Shown here: one piece after another, positions 1-5,078 of the stretch
Position numbering within the stretch: position 1 is the stretch's first letter
Layout of the letters: every line of letters begins with the position of its first letter
NCBI GenBank assembly: GCA_028869725.1
Contig: JAGWRJ010000157.1
Location: 1 to 5,078 of the forward strand
Reading direction: 5' to 3'
Length of the DNA: 5,078 bases
DNA from: Alphaproteobacteria bacterium
GTDB taxonomy: Bacteria; Pseudomonadota; Alphaproteobacteria; Micropepsales; Micropepsaceae
Position numbers and translations under genes: made by a program
Notes under the pieces: model-generated
Seen by the model: only the letters and a program-made list of their open reading frames with translations
What the model was told of the DNA's origin: nothing
Database searches by the model: none

Positions 1-1087
1 AGCTCGACCAGGACTGTTTCCACTCACCCGACAGGTACATGTCCTGCGCACGGTAGAGAGGATTGAAGTCGGTCGCGATCTGGCGCGCTCCAGCCGGATC
101 TGTGTAGCCGGCCGGAAGAGTCGGCGCACTCGCCAGATCAAAGATGCCAAGTGCATTGCCAATTCCGGCCAGCGGCGTTCCCGAGAAGGCAGCATTGAGG
201 CCCTGGATCGAAGAGGTGATAGTCGAGAGATTGGAATTGAGGTTGACCGGCTCATTGGTCAGGTAGTCCGGAAGACAGCCCAGGACCCCCGTCGGATCGG
301 TGTGGCACAGCTGCTTCTGCGACCGCAGCCGGTTGTCGTTTTCCTTTGTAACCTGCCCGACGATGTCGATCGTGGTCCGCGCGGTCGGCGTCCAGCGCAA
401 GGAACTGCGCAGCGAATAGACATCCTGGTTGTCGACATGGCTGTGGTTCAGGACGTTGGTGGTATAGCCTCCGTGGCGTGTCCAGTCGCCCGCGATCCGC
501 AGCGCAAGCTTGTCACTGACGAGTGGAACGTTGAGGAAGCCCTTAAGCTCCGTGGCATCATAGTTGCCATACGACGCCTGGAGATGACCGTAGAAGGCCG
601 ACGGGTCTGCCTTGGCGCTGATGACATTGACCACGCCGCCCGTGGCGCCCCGGCCATAAAGTGTCGACTGCGGGCCACGCAGCACTTCGATGCGCTGCAG
701 GTCATAGAAGGTCGATTCGGCCAGAAGGGGCGTCGCCAGATAGACATCATCCATATTGATGGCCACGCCCGATTCAGCGTCGTAGCCCACCGAGGACACA
801 CCGATGCCGCGGATCTGGAAGTCCGAGCCCGTGAAATTGCCCTTGGTGTAGGTCACGTCGGGGGTCGAGAACTGCAGGTCCTGAAACTGGGTGATCTGAT
901 GGGCGGCCAGATCGTGGGCCGAAAGCGCACTCATGGCGATTGGCACGCTCTGGGCATTCTGGGTCCGCTTCTGGGCGGTGACCACGACCGTTTCGATCTG
1001 GGCCCAAGCCGGAGCGGCCATGGCGGTGGTCAGAAGCAATACACTCGCAAAAGTGAGTGGCCGAACAGGCCGACGCAACGCTGACAT
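1..1087 (-). CDS. TonB-dependent outer-membrane receptor, N-terminal part (cut by left edge)
   Basis: The frame stays open from the ATG at 1087 to the left edge: 362 codons, with the rest of the barrel missing. The product would be an outer-membrane active transporter powered by TonB/ExbBD. Residues 1-29 form a signal peptide (basic start, hydrophobic stretch from about 11 to 25, AWA cleavage site before Q30). A TonB-box-like ETVVVTA follows at 32-38. The plug domain spans about 45-157 and has the family hallmarks QIRGIG (91-96) and VLRGPQSTLYGRGATGG (135-151), then VVNVIS. The sequence then enters the beta-barrel with strand-like aromatic segments. KQLCHTDPTGVLGCLPDYL, with two cysteines, may be a disulfide-linked surface loop. 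GGGGAG lies 6 nt before the start. The substrate cannot be told from this part; siderophore, heme, vitamin or glycan are all possible. No inner-membrane partner or regulator is adjacent on the visible side. Confidence 0.95.
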   Translation of the reverse strand, partial: MSALRRPVRPLTFASVLLLTTAMAAPAWAQIETVVVTAQKRTQNAQSVPIAMSALSAHDLAAHQITQFQDLQFSTPDVTYTKGNFTGSDFQIRGIGVSSVGYDAESGVAINMDDVYLATPLLAESTFYDLQRIEVLRGPQSTLYGRGATGGVVNVISAKADPSAFYGHLQASYGNYDATELKGFLNVPLVSDKLALRIAGDWTRHGGYTTNVLNHSHVDNQDVYSLRSSLRWTPTARTTIDIVGQVTKENDNRLRSQKQLCHTDPTGVLGCLPDYLTNEPVNLNSNLSTITSSIQGLNAAFSGTPLAGIGNALGIFDLASAPTLPAGYTDPAGARQIATDFNPLYRAQDMYLSGEWKQSWSS

Positions 1088-1342
1088 TCTGTGCTCCCCG
1101 TATCTCCCAGGCGTCTTTGGCCGCGGGACGTGCTCTGGCCAGGCACCCAGCCTCAACGAGGCAGCCCTGACCGCTCTTCTACTGTGGGGAAGTTACGAAG
1201 GCCGCTTAGAGGCAGCAACAGGAACAGTTTTTCGAATTAGCTTTCGTTGCTCTTTGTAACACGAATGCAACACATGGATATCTCAGGAAAACTCGGTCAT
1301 TAAGATGCAAACCATATATTCGAAAAGAAATTTCATGTTACG
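1088..1342 (-). promoter_or_regulatory. Upstream (promoter and leader) region of the TonB-dependent receptor
   Basis: This 255-bp stretch lacks a credible gene. The half farther from the receptor (about 1220-1340) is clearly AT-rich and is where a promoter would be expected, but I could not find a -35/-10 pair convincing enough to name. It holds a direct repeat TGTAACAC/TGCAACAC (1255-1262 and 1266-1273, period 11 bp). The half nearer the gene is GC-rich and can form two small hairpins: an imperfect CTGGCCAG-centred one at 1130-1146 and GCCTC-AAC-GAGGC at 1150-1162. If transcription starts in the AT-rich part, the receptor mRNA would have an untranslated leader of well over 100 nt. Function is inferred from position only. 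Confidence 0.45.
1094..1099 (-). promoter_or_regulatory. Ribosome binding site of the TonB-dependent receptor
   Basis: GGGGAG on the minus strand sits 6 nt before the ATG at 1087. It supports this start, which also gives a complete signal peptide. Confidence 0.7.
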
Positions 1343-1378
1343 CACGGCAGTGCCCGGCCCGAACCGGGCACTGCCGTG
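1343..1378 (-). terminator. Perfect 15-bp hairpin, probable terminator after the DUF4389 gene
   Basis: CACGGCAGTGCCCGG (1343-1357) and its exact reverse complement (1364-1378) flank a 6-nt loop. Read on the minus strand the loop is TTCGGG. The hairpin begins 33 nt past the DUF4389 stop codon, the right place to end the rhomboid-DUF4389 transcript. The bases that follow on the minus strand are T-rich only after about ten positions (AAATTTCTTTTC), so this is not a textbook intrinsic terminator. It may act as a weak terminator, as a 3'-end stabiliser, or with Rho. Confidence 0.7.
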
Positions 1379-1411
1379 GCAGAAACTTCCGTAGGGGAAT
1401 ACGAACGACGC

Positions 1412-1735
1412 CTAGTGGCGCTGGGGGAACGGGCCAACCGGGAAAGGTTGTTCGTCACGCACAAAGGTGATGTAGGCGACGAGCTCCCACAGATACTGGA
1501 TCAGATTGACCGAGAAGCTGCGCAGCTCCTCGTTGACCCGTCCTTGAATGGCCACCATCACGAACTGAACGGCGCCAAAAATCACCGCGATCCAGAACAC
1601 GAACCAGGCGATGACGCCGAAGCCTATTGCATAAAGCAAACGGGCTGCTGAAAAGCTTGTCGGTGCAGAGCCGCCCTGGCTGCCATAGCCATATTGTCCA
1701 GCCTGACCGGGATTGGATCCACCGCTGTCACTCAT
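1412..1735 (-). CDS. DUF4389 domain-containing small membrane protein
   Basis: The product is 107 aa. A Gly/Ser/Gln-rich, probably disordered N-terminus (1-27) is followed by one long hydrophobic segment (about 33-64), which could be one long or two short membrane passes. The C-terminal part carries the pattern I associate with DUF4389: QF(57-58), NEELRSFS (68-75), LIQYLWELVAYITFVRDEQPFPVGPFP (78-104). The family has no established biochemical role that I know of. I chose the ATG at 1735 because GGAGG lies 7 nt upstream; a longer in-frame extension to 1813 would overlap the rhomboid gene and has no such site. The rhomboid stop codon is 4 nt upstream, so the two genes are very likely co-transcribed and translationally coupled. 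A functional link to the rhomboid protease is inference from this arrangement. Confidence 0.88.
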   Translation of the reverse strand: MSDSGGSNPGQAGQYGYGSQGGSAPTSFSAARLLYAIGFGVIAWFVFWIAVIFGAVQFVMVAIQGRVNEELRSFSVNLIQYLWELVAYITFVRDEQPFPVGPFPQRH

Positions 1736-1739
1736 GGTC

Positions 1740-2510
1740 TTACCTCCATGGCCCGCGGCCGGGATCGCGGCTGCGATCCGGCCAATCCTTATTTGGTGAC
1801 CGGCGGCCGCCATTCAAGTCCGCCAGCGCCGCAAACGGACCGGCCAGCAGCAGCCCGGCAAAATAGCCACCTATATGGACCTGCCAGGCGATCATCTGCA
1901 CACCAGGCCCGGTACCCATTCCTGTCAGTCCGGCAAAGACATTGATCGCGATCCACAGCACCGACCACAGCACAATCTGGCGCGATGAAAGTGGCAGCAG
2001 GCCATGTGAATCGCGTGGTGCCTGCAGCATCGGCATGATCGGCTCCATCATCCGAAACGCCGCTCCCATCAGCCCAGAAATCGCACCTGAAGCACCGATA
2101 ACCGCTGCGAAGGATCCCCAGTTGGCAATGAGATGTACGACCGCACCTAAGGCCCCGCACACAAGAAAGAAAACGAAGAACAGGCTCGCCCCATAGCGCC
2201 GTGCCACTACGCTGCCAAAGGGCAGCAGCCAAACAGAATTAATGCCCAGATGTTCGAGGCCACCGTGCATGAACTGATAGCTGAAGAGCGGTACCATGCG
2301 CCAAAGCCCACGCAGGTGGACGCCATAGGCACCACCGGCATATTCAGCGGGTATCAGCGCATAATGCACAATCAGCTTCTGTTGCAGATCAGCCGGAGCC
2401 AGCGCATATGCGGCATAGGCCGTACACAGAAGGCCTATCAGTACCAGCACCGGCCAGGGCACGAGAAAGAGTGGCTGGCGCGATTCAAAGCGCTGCACCG
2501 GACCGTTCAT
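1740..2510 (-). CDS. Rhomboid family intramembrane serine protease
   Basis: This 256-aa polytopic inner-membrane protein should cleave transmembrane substrates within the bilayer. The catalytic dyad is visible: Ser141 in GASGAISG (139-146) and His212 in WQVHIGGYFAG (209-219). The conserved HGGLEHLGIN (82-91) supplies the His/Asn residues that line the active site, and WR at 70-71 precedes it. A first hydrophobic helix spans about 15-38, and further segments lie at about 92-129, 134-152, 178-196 and 207-230, consistent with a six-helix bacterial rhomboid. The C-terminal tail from about 235 is short, hydrophilic and Arg/Pro-rich. All catalytic residues are intact, so it looks active. The substrate is unknown. 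The start at 2510 has only a weak purine-rich stretch upstream; a small ORF overlaps it as ATGA, so initiation may depend on coupling. The TAA stop is 4 nt before the DUF4389 start. Confidence 0.95.
   Translation of the reverse strand: MNGPVQRFESRQPLFLVPWPVLVLIGLLCTAYAAYALAPADLQQKLIVHYALIPAEYAGGAYGVHLRGLWRMVPLFSYQFMHGGLEHLGINSVWLLPFGSVVARRYGASLFFVFFLVCGALGAVVHLIANWGSFAAVIGASGAISGLMGAAFRMMEPIMPMLQAPRDSHGLLPLSSRQIVLWSVLWIAINVFAGLTGMGTGPGVQMIAWQVHIGGYFAGLLLAGPFAALADLNGGRRSPNKDWPDRSRDPGRGPWR
1743..1747 (-). promoter_or_regulatory. Ribosome binding site deciding the DUF4389 start
   Basis: GGAGG on the minus strand is 7 nt before the ATG at 1735 and lies inside the last codons of the rhomboid gene. 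It selects this start over the upstream in-frame ATG at 1813. Confidence 0.8.
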
Positions 2511-2575
2511 CTGTGCACTCTTGGCTGCAGGCCCAAAGCCCGTCGAGCCCCTTTACGATCACGCGCGAACTTCAT
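2507..2575 (-). CDS. Possible 22-aa basic leader ORF overlapping the rhomboid start
   Basis: The ATG at 2575 opens a 22-codon frame on the minus strand (MKFARDRKGARRALGLQPRV, then HR). It ends in TGA at 2507-2509, overlapping the rhomboid ATG as ATGA. GGAG (2581-2584) stands 5 nt before its start, a better ribosome binding site than the rhomboid gene's own. The peptide carries eight Lys/Arg residues and no hydrophobic segment. I do not recognise a family. It may be a translated leader that couples ribosomes into the rhomboid gene, a small basic protein, or chance. An ORF this short is not significant by itself; the ATGA overlap plus the Shine-Dalgarno is the argument. Confidence 0.35.
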   Translation of the reverse strand: MKFARDRKGARRALGLQPRVHR

Positions 2576-2814
2576 GCGATCTCCGGTTTTCCGCCATCAT
2601 TTGCGGATTTCTGTCACCCTTACCTGGCACGCAAGGCAGAAGTACGGCGATGACGATTCGCCGCAACCATCCAGGTCGCCGGCTTGTCGTCCGTATACGG
2701 ACCAGATCCAGATCAGGCGCCGGTGCCAACACCTTGTGCGGGGATGCCTTGCCCCGGAGTTTAGCTGCGCGGCCTGCACATGAAAACCATTGCCTGGCCA
2801 TGTTCGCCCATTTT
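2576..2814 (-). promoter_or_regulatory. Intergenic region between the oxidase and the rhomboid unit
   Basis: About 240 bp lie between the oxidase stop and the leader ORF. I see no protein with family character in any frame, no clear intrinsic terminator for the oxidase, and no strong promoter. The region must hold the promoter of the rhomboid unit unless that unit is read through from the oxidase. The one definite structure is a 14-bp perfect palindrome at 2689-2702. Confidence 0.35.
2689..2702. repeat. 14-bp perfect palindrome GTCCGTATACGGAC
   Basis: The sequence equals its own reverse complement across all 14 positions, and the symmetry ends at both flanking bases. It lies about 180 bp upstream of the rhomboid start and about 110 bp past the oxidase stop. 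A dimeric regulator could bind it, but no protein is assigned and a second copy was not seen in the window. Confidence 0.4.
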
Positions 2815-3975
2815 CTAAAAGCGGTTGAGCAGAAAGGTACCAAAGCCAGGCGGCAATCCTTCTCCCCTGGCCCAGCGGGCAATCCCCTCACCAAGAGCCG
2901 CCGAATGCTTGAAGCCATGACCGGAGCAGGCCGAAACGATCAACACCTGCGCTGAGGCGGGATGGGTATCCACGATGAAGCCGAAGTCTGCCGTCTGGGT
3001 GTAAAGGCAGCTCCTGGCCTTGAGGCTTTGCGGTGACAGGTAACGCAGGTTGGGAGCCACATAGTCCCGGTAAAAGACTTCAGTCTCCTGCCTGGACACA
3101 TCGCGCCTCACGCTGCCGGCGGTCGTGGTGGTCGTGTCCTGTTCACTGGCAATCTTGACGCCACCTTCCGGACCGTCGATTGCGGGGAAGCCATAGAGAT
3201 TGCGGGTACCTTCGGGTAACTGCCAGATGAACACCGGACAGCGCCCGGGAGTGAACAGGTCGGGGTTTTCCGCAATCGCAAACCAGTTCAGAACCTGTCT
3301 CGTTATGCGGAAAAGGGATGCAAAAGACGGGCCGAGCAGGTCGGGCATCCACGCTCCGGCCGCAAGAACAAGACGGCGGGTACGGTAAGATGCCTTGTCC
3401 GTAATTACCCGCACAGCTGCACCCTCCGCCTCGAAGCTGAGCAGGCGCTCCTGCGTTCTGATGTGTGCGCCGAGCCGTTCAGCGAGCAAAAGCTGCGCGC
3501 GGATGCAGGCTTCGGGACGCACAAAACCTGCCTGTGGTTCAAAATAACCATATTCATGATCACGCACGAGGAACTGCGGAAAGCGCCGGCGGATCTCGGC
3601 AGCATCCAGAATCGAGTGATCAATGCCATGACGACGTGCCGCCGACAGCGTCGTGGTGAAGAAATTTCCGACGTGCACAGAAGCTCTGGTCGTGTCACTC
3701 GAGATCATCAGGGCACCGCATTGCGTAAGCAGCGTCTCTGCGCTTTCCTGCTCGAGCCGTCGCCACAGCTCGTGACTGTGCTGTACCAGCGGCGTCAGAT
3801 GTTCGCCCTCGCCAATGGCAAGACGCGTAATCCGGCTGTCGCCATGGCTTGAGCCTTGATCATGGGGCGGACGAAATTGGTCGAGGCCGAGCGTAGAGAC
3901 GCCGGAACGGGCCAGCTGGTATACGCTGGCGCTGCCCATGGCCCCCAACCCGGCTACGATAACGTCGTAATCCAA
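2815..3975 (-). CDS. solA: FAD-dependent oxidase of the N-methyltryptophan/monomeric sarcosine oxidase family
   Basis: The protein has 386 aa, close to the usual 370-390. Family members oxidise the C-N bond of N-methyl or cyclic amino acids with O2, giving H2O2 and, from N-methyl substrates, formaldehyde. An N-terminal Rossmann FAD motif, VAGLGAMGSA (7-16), leads into the signature GSSHGDSR (41-48), with His44 and Arg48 matching the active-site His/Arg of monomeric sarcosine oxidase. Lys274 matches the oxygen-activating Lys. Cys323 in RSCLYTQTADFGFIVD fits the covalent FAD attachment site, and SGHGFKHSAALGE (351-363) is the C-terminal FAD-binding segment. At Lys+4, where sarcosine oxidase and E. 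coli SolA have His, this protein has Glu278, so the substrate may differ from both. The symbol is by family resemblance only. Start is TTG with GGAAGGA 8 nt upstream; no upstream ATG fits. No signal peptide, so probably cytoplasmic. It is divergent from the OPT transporter gene. Confidence 0.9.
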   Translation of the reverse strand: MDYDVIVAGLGAMGSASVYQLARSGVSTLGLDQFRPPHDQGSSHGDSRITRLAIGEGEHLTPLVQHSHELWRRLEQESAETLLTQCGALMISSDTTRASVHVGNFFTTTLSAARRHGIDHSILDAAEIRRRFPQFLVRDHEYGYFEPQAGFVRPEACIRAQLLLAERLGAHIRTQERLLSFEAEGAAVRVITDKASYRTRRLVLAAGAWMPDLLGPSFASLFRITRQVLNWFAIAENPDLFTPGRCPVFIWQLPEGTRNLYGFPAIDGPEGGVKIASEQDTTTTTAGSVRRDVSRQETEVFYRDYVAPNLRYLSPQSLKARSCLYTQTADFGFIVDTHPASAQVLIVSACSGHGFKHSAALGEGIARWARGEGLPPGFGTFLLNRF

Positions 3976-3983
3976 TATCCTTT

Positions 3984-3990
3984 TCCTTCC
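3984..3990 (-). promoter_or_regulatory. Ribosome binding site supporting the oxidase TTG start
   Basis: GGAAGGA on the minus strand lies 8 nt before the TTG at 3975. The TTG start gives the short lead-in (DYDVIVAG) to the FAD-binding motif that the family normally shows, whereas the first internal Met (residue 13) would destroy that motif. Confidence 0.7.
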
Positions 3991-4043
3991 CCAGCGTGAC
4001 AGGCCCCATCCGGACGTGACACTCTCAAGCGCGTCGACACGTC

Positions 4044-4049
4044 AGGGGG
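4044..4049 (+). promoter_or_regulatory. Ribosome binding site deciding the OPT transporter GTG start
   Basis: AGGGGG lies 5 nt before the GTG at 4055. Another in-frame GTG at 4016 would add 13 residues but lacks a comparable site. Confidence 0.6.
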
Positions 4050-4054
4050 CTTTT

Positions 4055-5078
4055 GTGACCGAACCCAACAAGGCTGCGCCACTCGAATTCACACTGCGCG
4101 GGGTGATTCTGGGCGTGCTGATCACGCTCGTCTTTACCGCTGCCAATGTCTATCTCGGTCTTAAGGTCGGCCTGACCTTTGCCACCTCGATCCCGGCCGC
4201 TGTGATTTCCATGGCCGTGCTGTCGGCCTTTCGGGACTCGACCATTCTCGAGAACAACATCGTGCAGACGGTCGCCTCCGCCGCGGGCACTCTTTCGGCC
4301 ATCATCTTTGTCCTGCCCGGCCTTGTCATTGTCGGCTGGTGGACCGGATTCAGCTTCTGGCAGAATTTTCTCATCTGTGCCTCGGGGGGCATTCTCGGGG
4401 TTCTGTTCACCATTCCCCTGCGCCGGGCAATGGTTACCACCAGCGATCTTCCTTACCCGGAAGGCGTCGCTGCTGCTGAGGTACTGGAGGTGGGCGCGCG
4501 CGCGCGCGAGGCGGCCGGTGCCGAAGCGCGCGAAGGGCTGGTCGCGGTGGTCTATGGCGCCATCGCTTCGGCTGGCCTTGCCCTGTTGGCCGCAACACGC
4601 GTGGCGGCAGGGGAATTCACAATCTATTTTCCGCTCGGCGGCGGTGCGGAAAGCGGCATCGACATGGGATGGTCGCTTGCCCTGGCGGGCGCGGGGTATC
4701 TGGTCGGTCTTTCCGTTGGCCTGGCCATGCTGCTTGGGCTGCTTATCGCATGGGCCGGTGCGGTGCCGATGCTCACCGCAAGCATGAGCGCACCCAGCGG
4801 GATGTCGGCTGCGGCACATGCAGCCGACATCTGGACCAATCAGGTGCGATTTATCGGAGCCGGCACTATTGCCGTCGCTGCACTCTGGACACTGCTCAAG
4901 CTGGGCCGCCCGGTGATCAGCGGGGTGATGTCGACACTGGGTGCAGCCAAGGCACGAAAGGAAGGCGTGCACGACCGTCGCGACGTTGACATGAGCGTTG
5001 GCTGGATTGCCCTTCTGGCTGCTGGCTGCTTGCTCGTCATTGCCGCGCTCCTTGTCCAGTTTCTCGCTCCCACGCCGC
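4055..5078 (+). CDS. OPT family oligopeptide transporter, N-terminal part (cut by right edge)
   Basis: The frame is open from the GTG at 4055 to the window end, 341 codons of a family that usually runs to roughly 600 or more residues. OPT proteins are polytopic inner-membrane carriers, thought to import short peptides or metal chelates with protons. Conserved stretches of the bacterial branch are plain: TLRGVILGVLITLVFTAAN (13-31), VYLGLKVGLTFATSIPAA (32-49), ILENNIVQTVASAAGT (64-79), LPGLVIVGWW (87-96), GGILGVLFTIPLRRA (111-125) and SDLPYPEGVAAAEVL (130-144). Several hydrophobic helices follow. A charged segment (about 147-160, GARAREAAGAEAREG) and another near 300-315 (KARKEGVHDRRD) look like loops. 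A 15-base alternating GC tract lies at 4494-4508 within the first of these. Divergent orientation to the oxidase hints at a shared nutrient response. The specific substrate is not readable from this part. Confidence 0.93.
   Translation, partial: MTEPNKAAPLEFTLRGVILGVLITLVFTAANVYLGLKVGLTFATSIPAAVISMAVLSAFRDSTILENNIVQTVASAAGTLSAIIFVLPGLVIVGWWTGFSFWQNFLICASGGILGVLFTIPLRRAMVTTSDLPYPEGVAAAEVLEVGARAREAAGAEAREGLVAVVYGAIASAGLALLAATRVAAGEFTIYFPLGGGAESGIDMGWSLALAGAGYLVGLSVGLAMLLGLLIAWAGAVPMLTASMSAPSGMSAAAHAADIWTNQVRFIGAGTIAVAALWTLLKLGRPVISGVMSTLGAAKARKEGVHDRRDVDMSVGWIALLAAGCLLVIAALLVQFLAPTP
4494..4508 (+). repeat. Alternating GC dinucleotide tract inside the OPT transporter gene
   Basis: Fifteen bases of strictly alternating G and C encode part of the Ala/Arg-rich loop (GARARE, 147-152). 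Such a tract is prone to slippage and to left-handed DNA. A 2-bp gain or loss would shift the transporter frame. The frame is intact here, and conserved family sequence continues on the upstream side. Confidence 0.7.

Larger units (their letters stand above)
3976..4054. promoter_or_regulatory. Divergent intergenic region with repeated CGTGWC half-sites
   Basis: This 79-bp region separates two divergent start codons and must hold promoters for both genes, unless transcription starts inside one of them. CGTGACA occurs at 3995-4001 and again at 4015-4021, exactly 20 bp apart on the same strand. GACACGTC at 4036-4043 is an inverted relative of GACGTGAC at 4013-4020 (7 of 8 positions). Together these look like operator half-sites for a dimeric regulator. 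I could not pick reliable -35 or -10 elements. Confidence 0.45.

Noticed and set aside
302..1084. A 260-codon open frame on the plus strand opposite the TonB-dependent receptor.
   Set aside because: It mirrors the receptor's plug domain, lacks domain character, and has no support for its start. The minus-strand frame has a signal peptide, TonB box and plug motifs.
1736..1813. A 26-residue N-terminal extension of the DUF4389 protein.
   Set aside because: It lies within the rhomboid coding sequence and has no ribosome binding site, while GGAGG stands at the right distance from the ATG at 1735.
2728..2758. Possible oxidase terminator around GGGGATGCCTTGCCCC.
   Set aside because: Only four G-C pairs can form and no T tract follows on the minus strand.
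2559..2918. Open frames on both strands that span the oxidase end and the gap after it (also 2521-2955 plus and 2597-2779 minus).
   Set aside because: The products are basic, low in hydrophobic order and resemble no family, and they overlap the conserved C-terminus of the oxidase. I treat the gap as non-coding.
4025..4972. A 315-codon open frame on the minus strand opposite the OPT transporter.
   Set aside because: The plus strand in the same stretch carries unmistakable OPT family sequence. The antisense product is rich in Gly, His, Arg and Gln without any family pattern, as expected for a shadow frame in GC-rich DNA.
1..5078. Mobile elements, CRISPR arrays, tRNA or rRNA genes, or a hidden multi-gene defence or biosynthetic system.
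   Set aside because: No transposase, terminal inverted repeats, spaced repeats, cloverleaf or ribosomal sequence was seen. Every large gene belongs to a familiar family and none is broken.

Overview
This window reads as an ordinary chromosomal segment of a GC-rich Gram-negative bacterium, most likely an alphaproteobacterium. The support is a TonB-dependent receptor of the 'ETVVVTAQKR' type common in Sphingomonadales and Caulobacterales, a rhomboid gene followed by a DUF4389 gene, and a bacterial OPT-family transporter. The taxonomic placement is inference from protein style, not from a marker gene.

Layout: positions 1-1087 (minus) hold the N-terminal 362 codons of a TonB-dependent outer-membrane receptor whose C-terminus lies beyond the left edge. 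Positions 1088-1342 are its non-coding upstream region, AT-rich in the distal half. A perfect 15-bp-stem hairpin at 1343-1378 lies just past the end of a two-gene minus-strand unit: a rhomboid intramembrane serine protease (1740-2510) and a DUF4389 small membrane protein (1412-1735), separated by 4 nt. A possible 22-codon basic leader ORF (2507-2575) has a good Shine-Dalgarno and overlaps the rhomboid start as ATGA. Positions 2576-2814 contain no gene I can support, only a 14-bp perfect palindrome. Positions 2815-3975 (minus) encode a SolA/monomeric sarcosine oxidase-type flavoenzyme with a TTG start. A 79-bp divergent intergenic region separates it from an OPT-family oligopeptide transporter (4055 to the right edge, plus strand, GTG start, truncated by the window).

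Possible working relationships: the divergent oxidase and OPT transporter share one short intergenic region with repeated CGTGWC half-sites, so co-regulation of peptide uptake and amine oxidation is plausible but unproven. The rhomboid and DUF4389 genes look like one transcript with translational coupling. The receptor appears to be a separate unit behind the hairpin.

I found no evidence for a new defence, mobile or otherwise undescribed multi-gene system. I saw no insertion sequence, CRISPR array, tRNA or rRNA. The most useful leads are the leader ORF, the rhomboid-DUF4389 pairing, the His-to-Glu change at an expected active-site position of the oxidase, and the repeated half-sites between oxidase and transporter.
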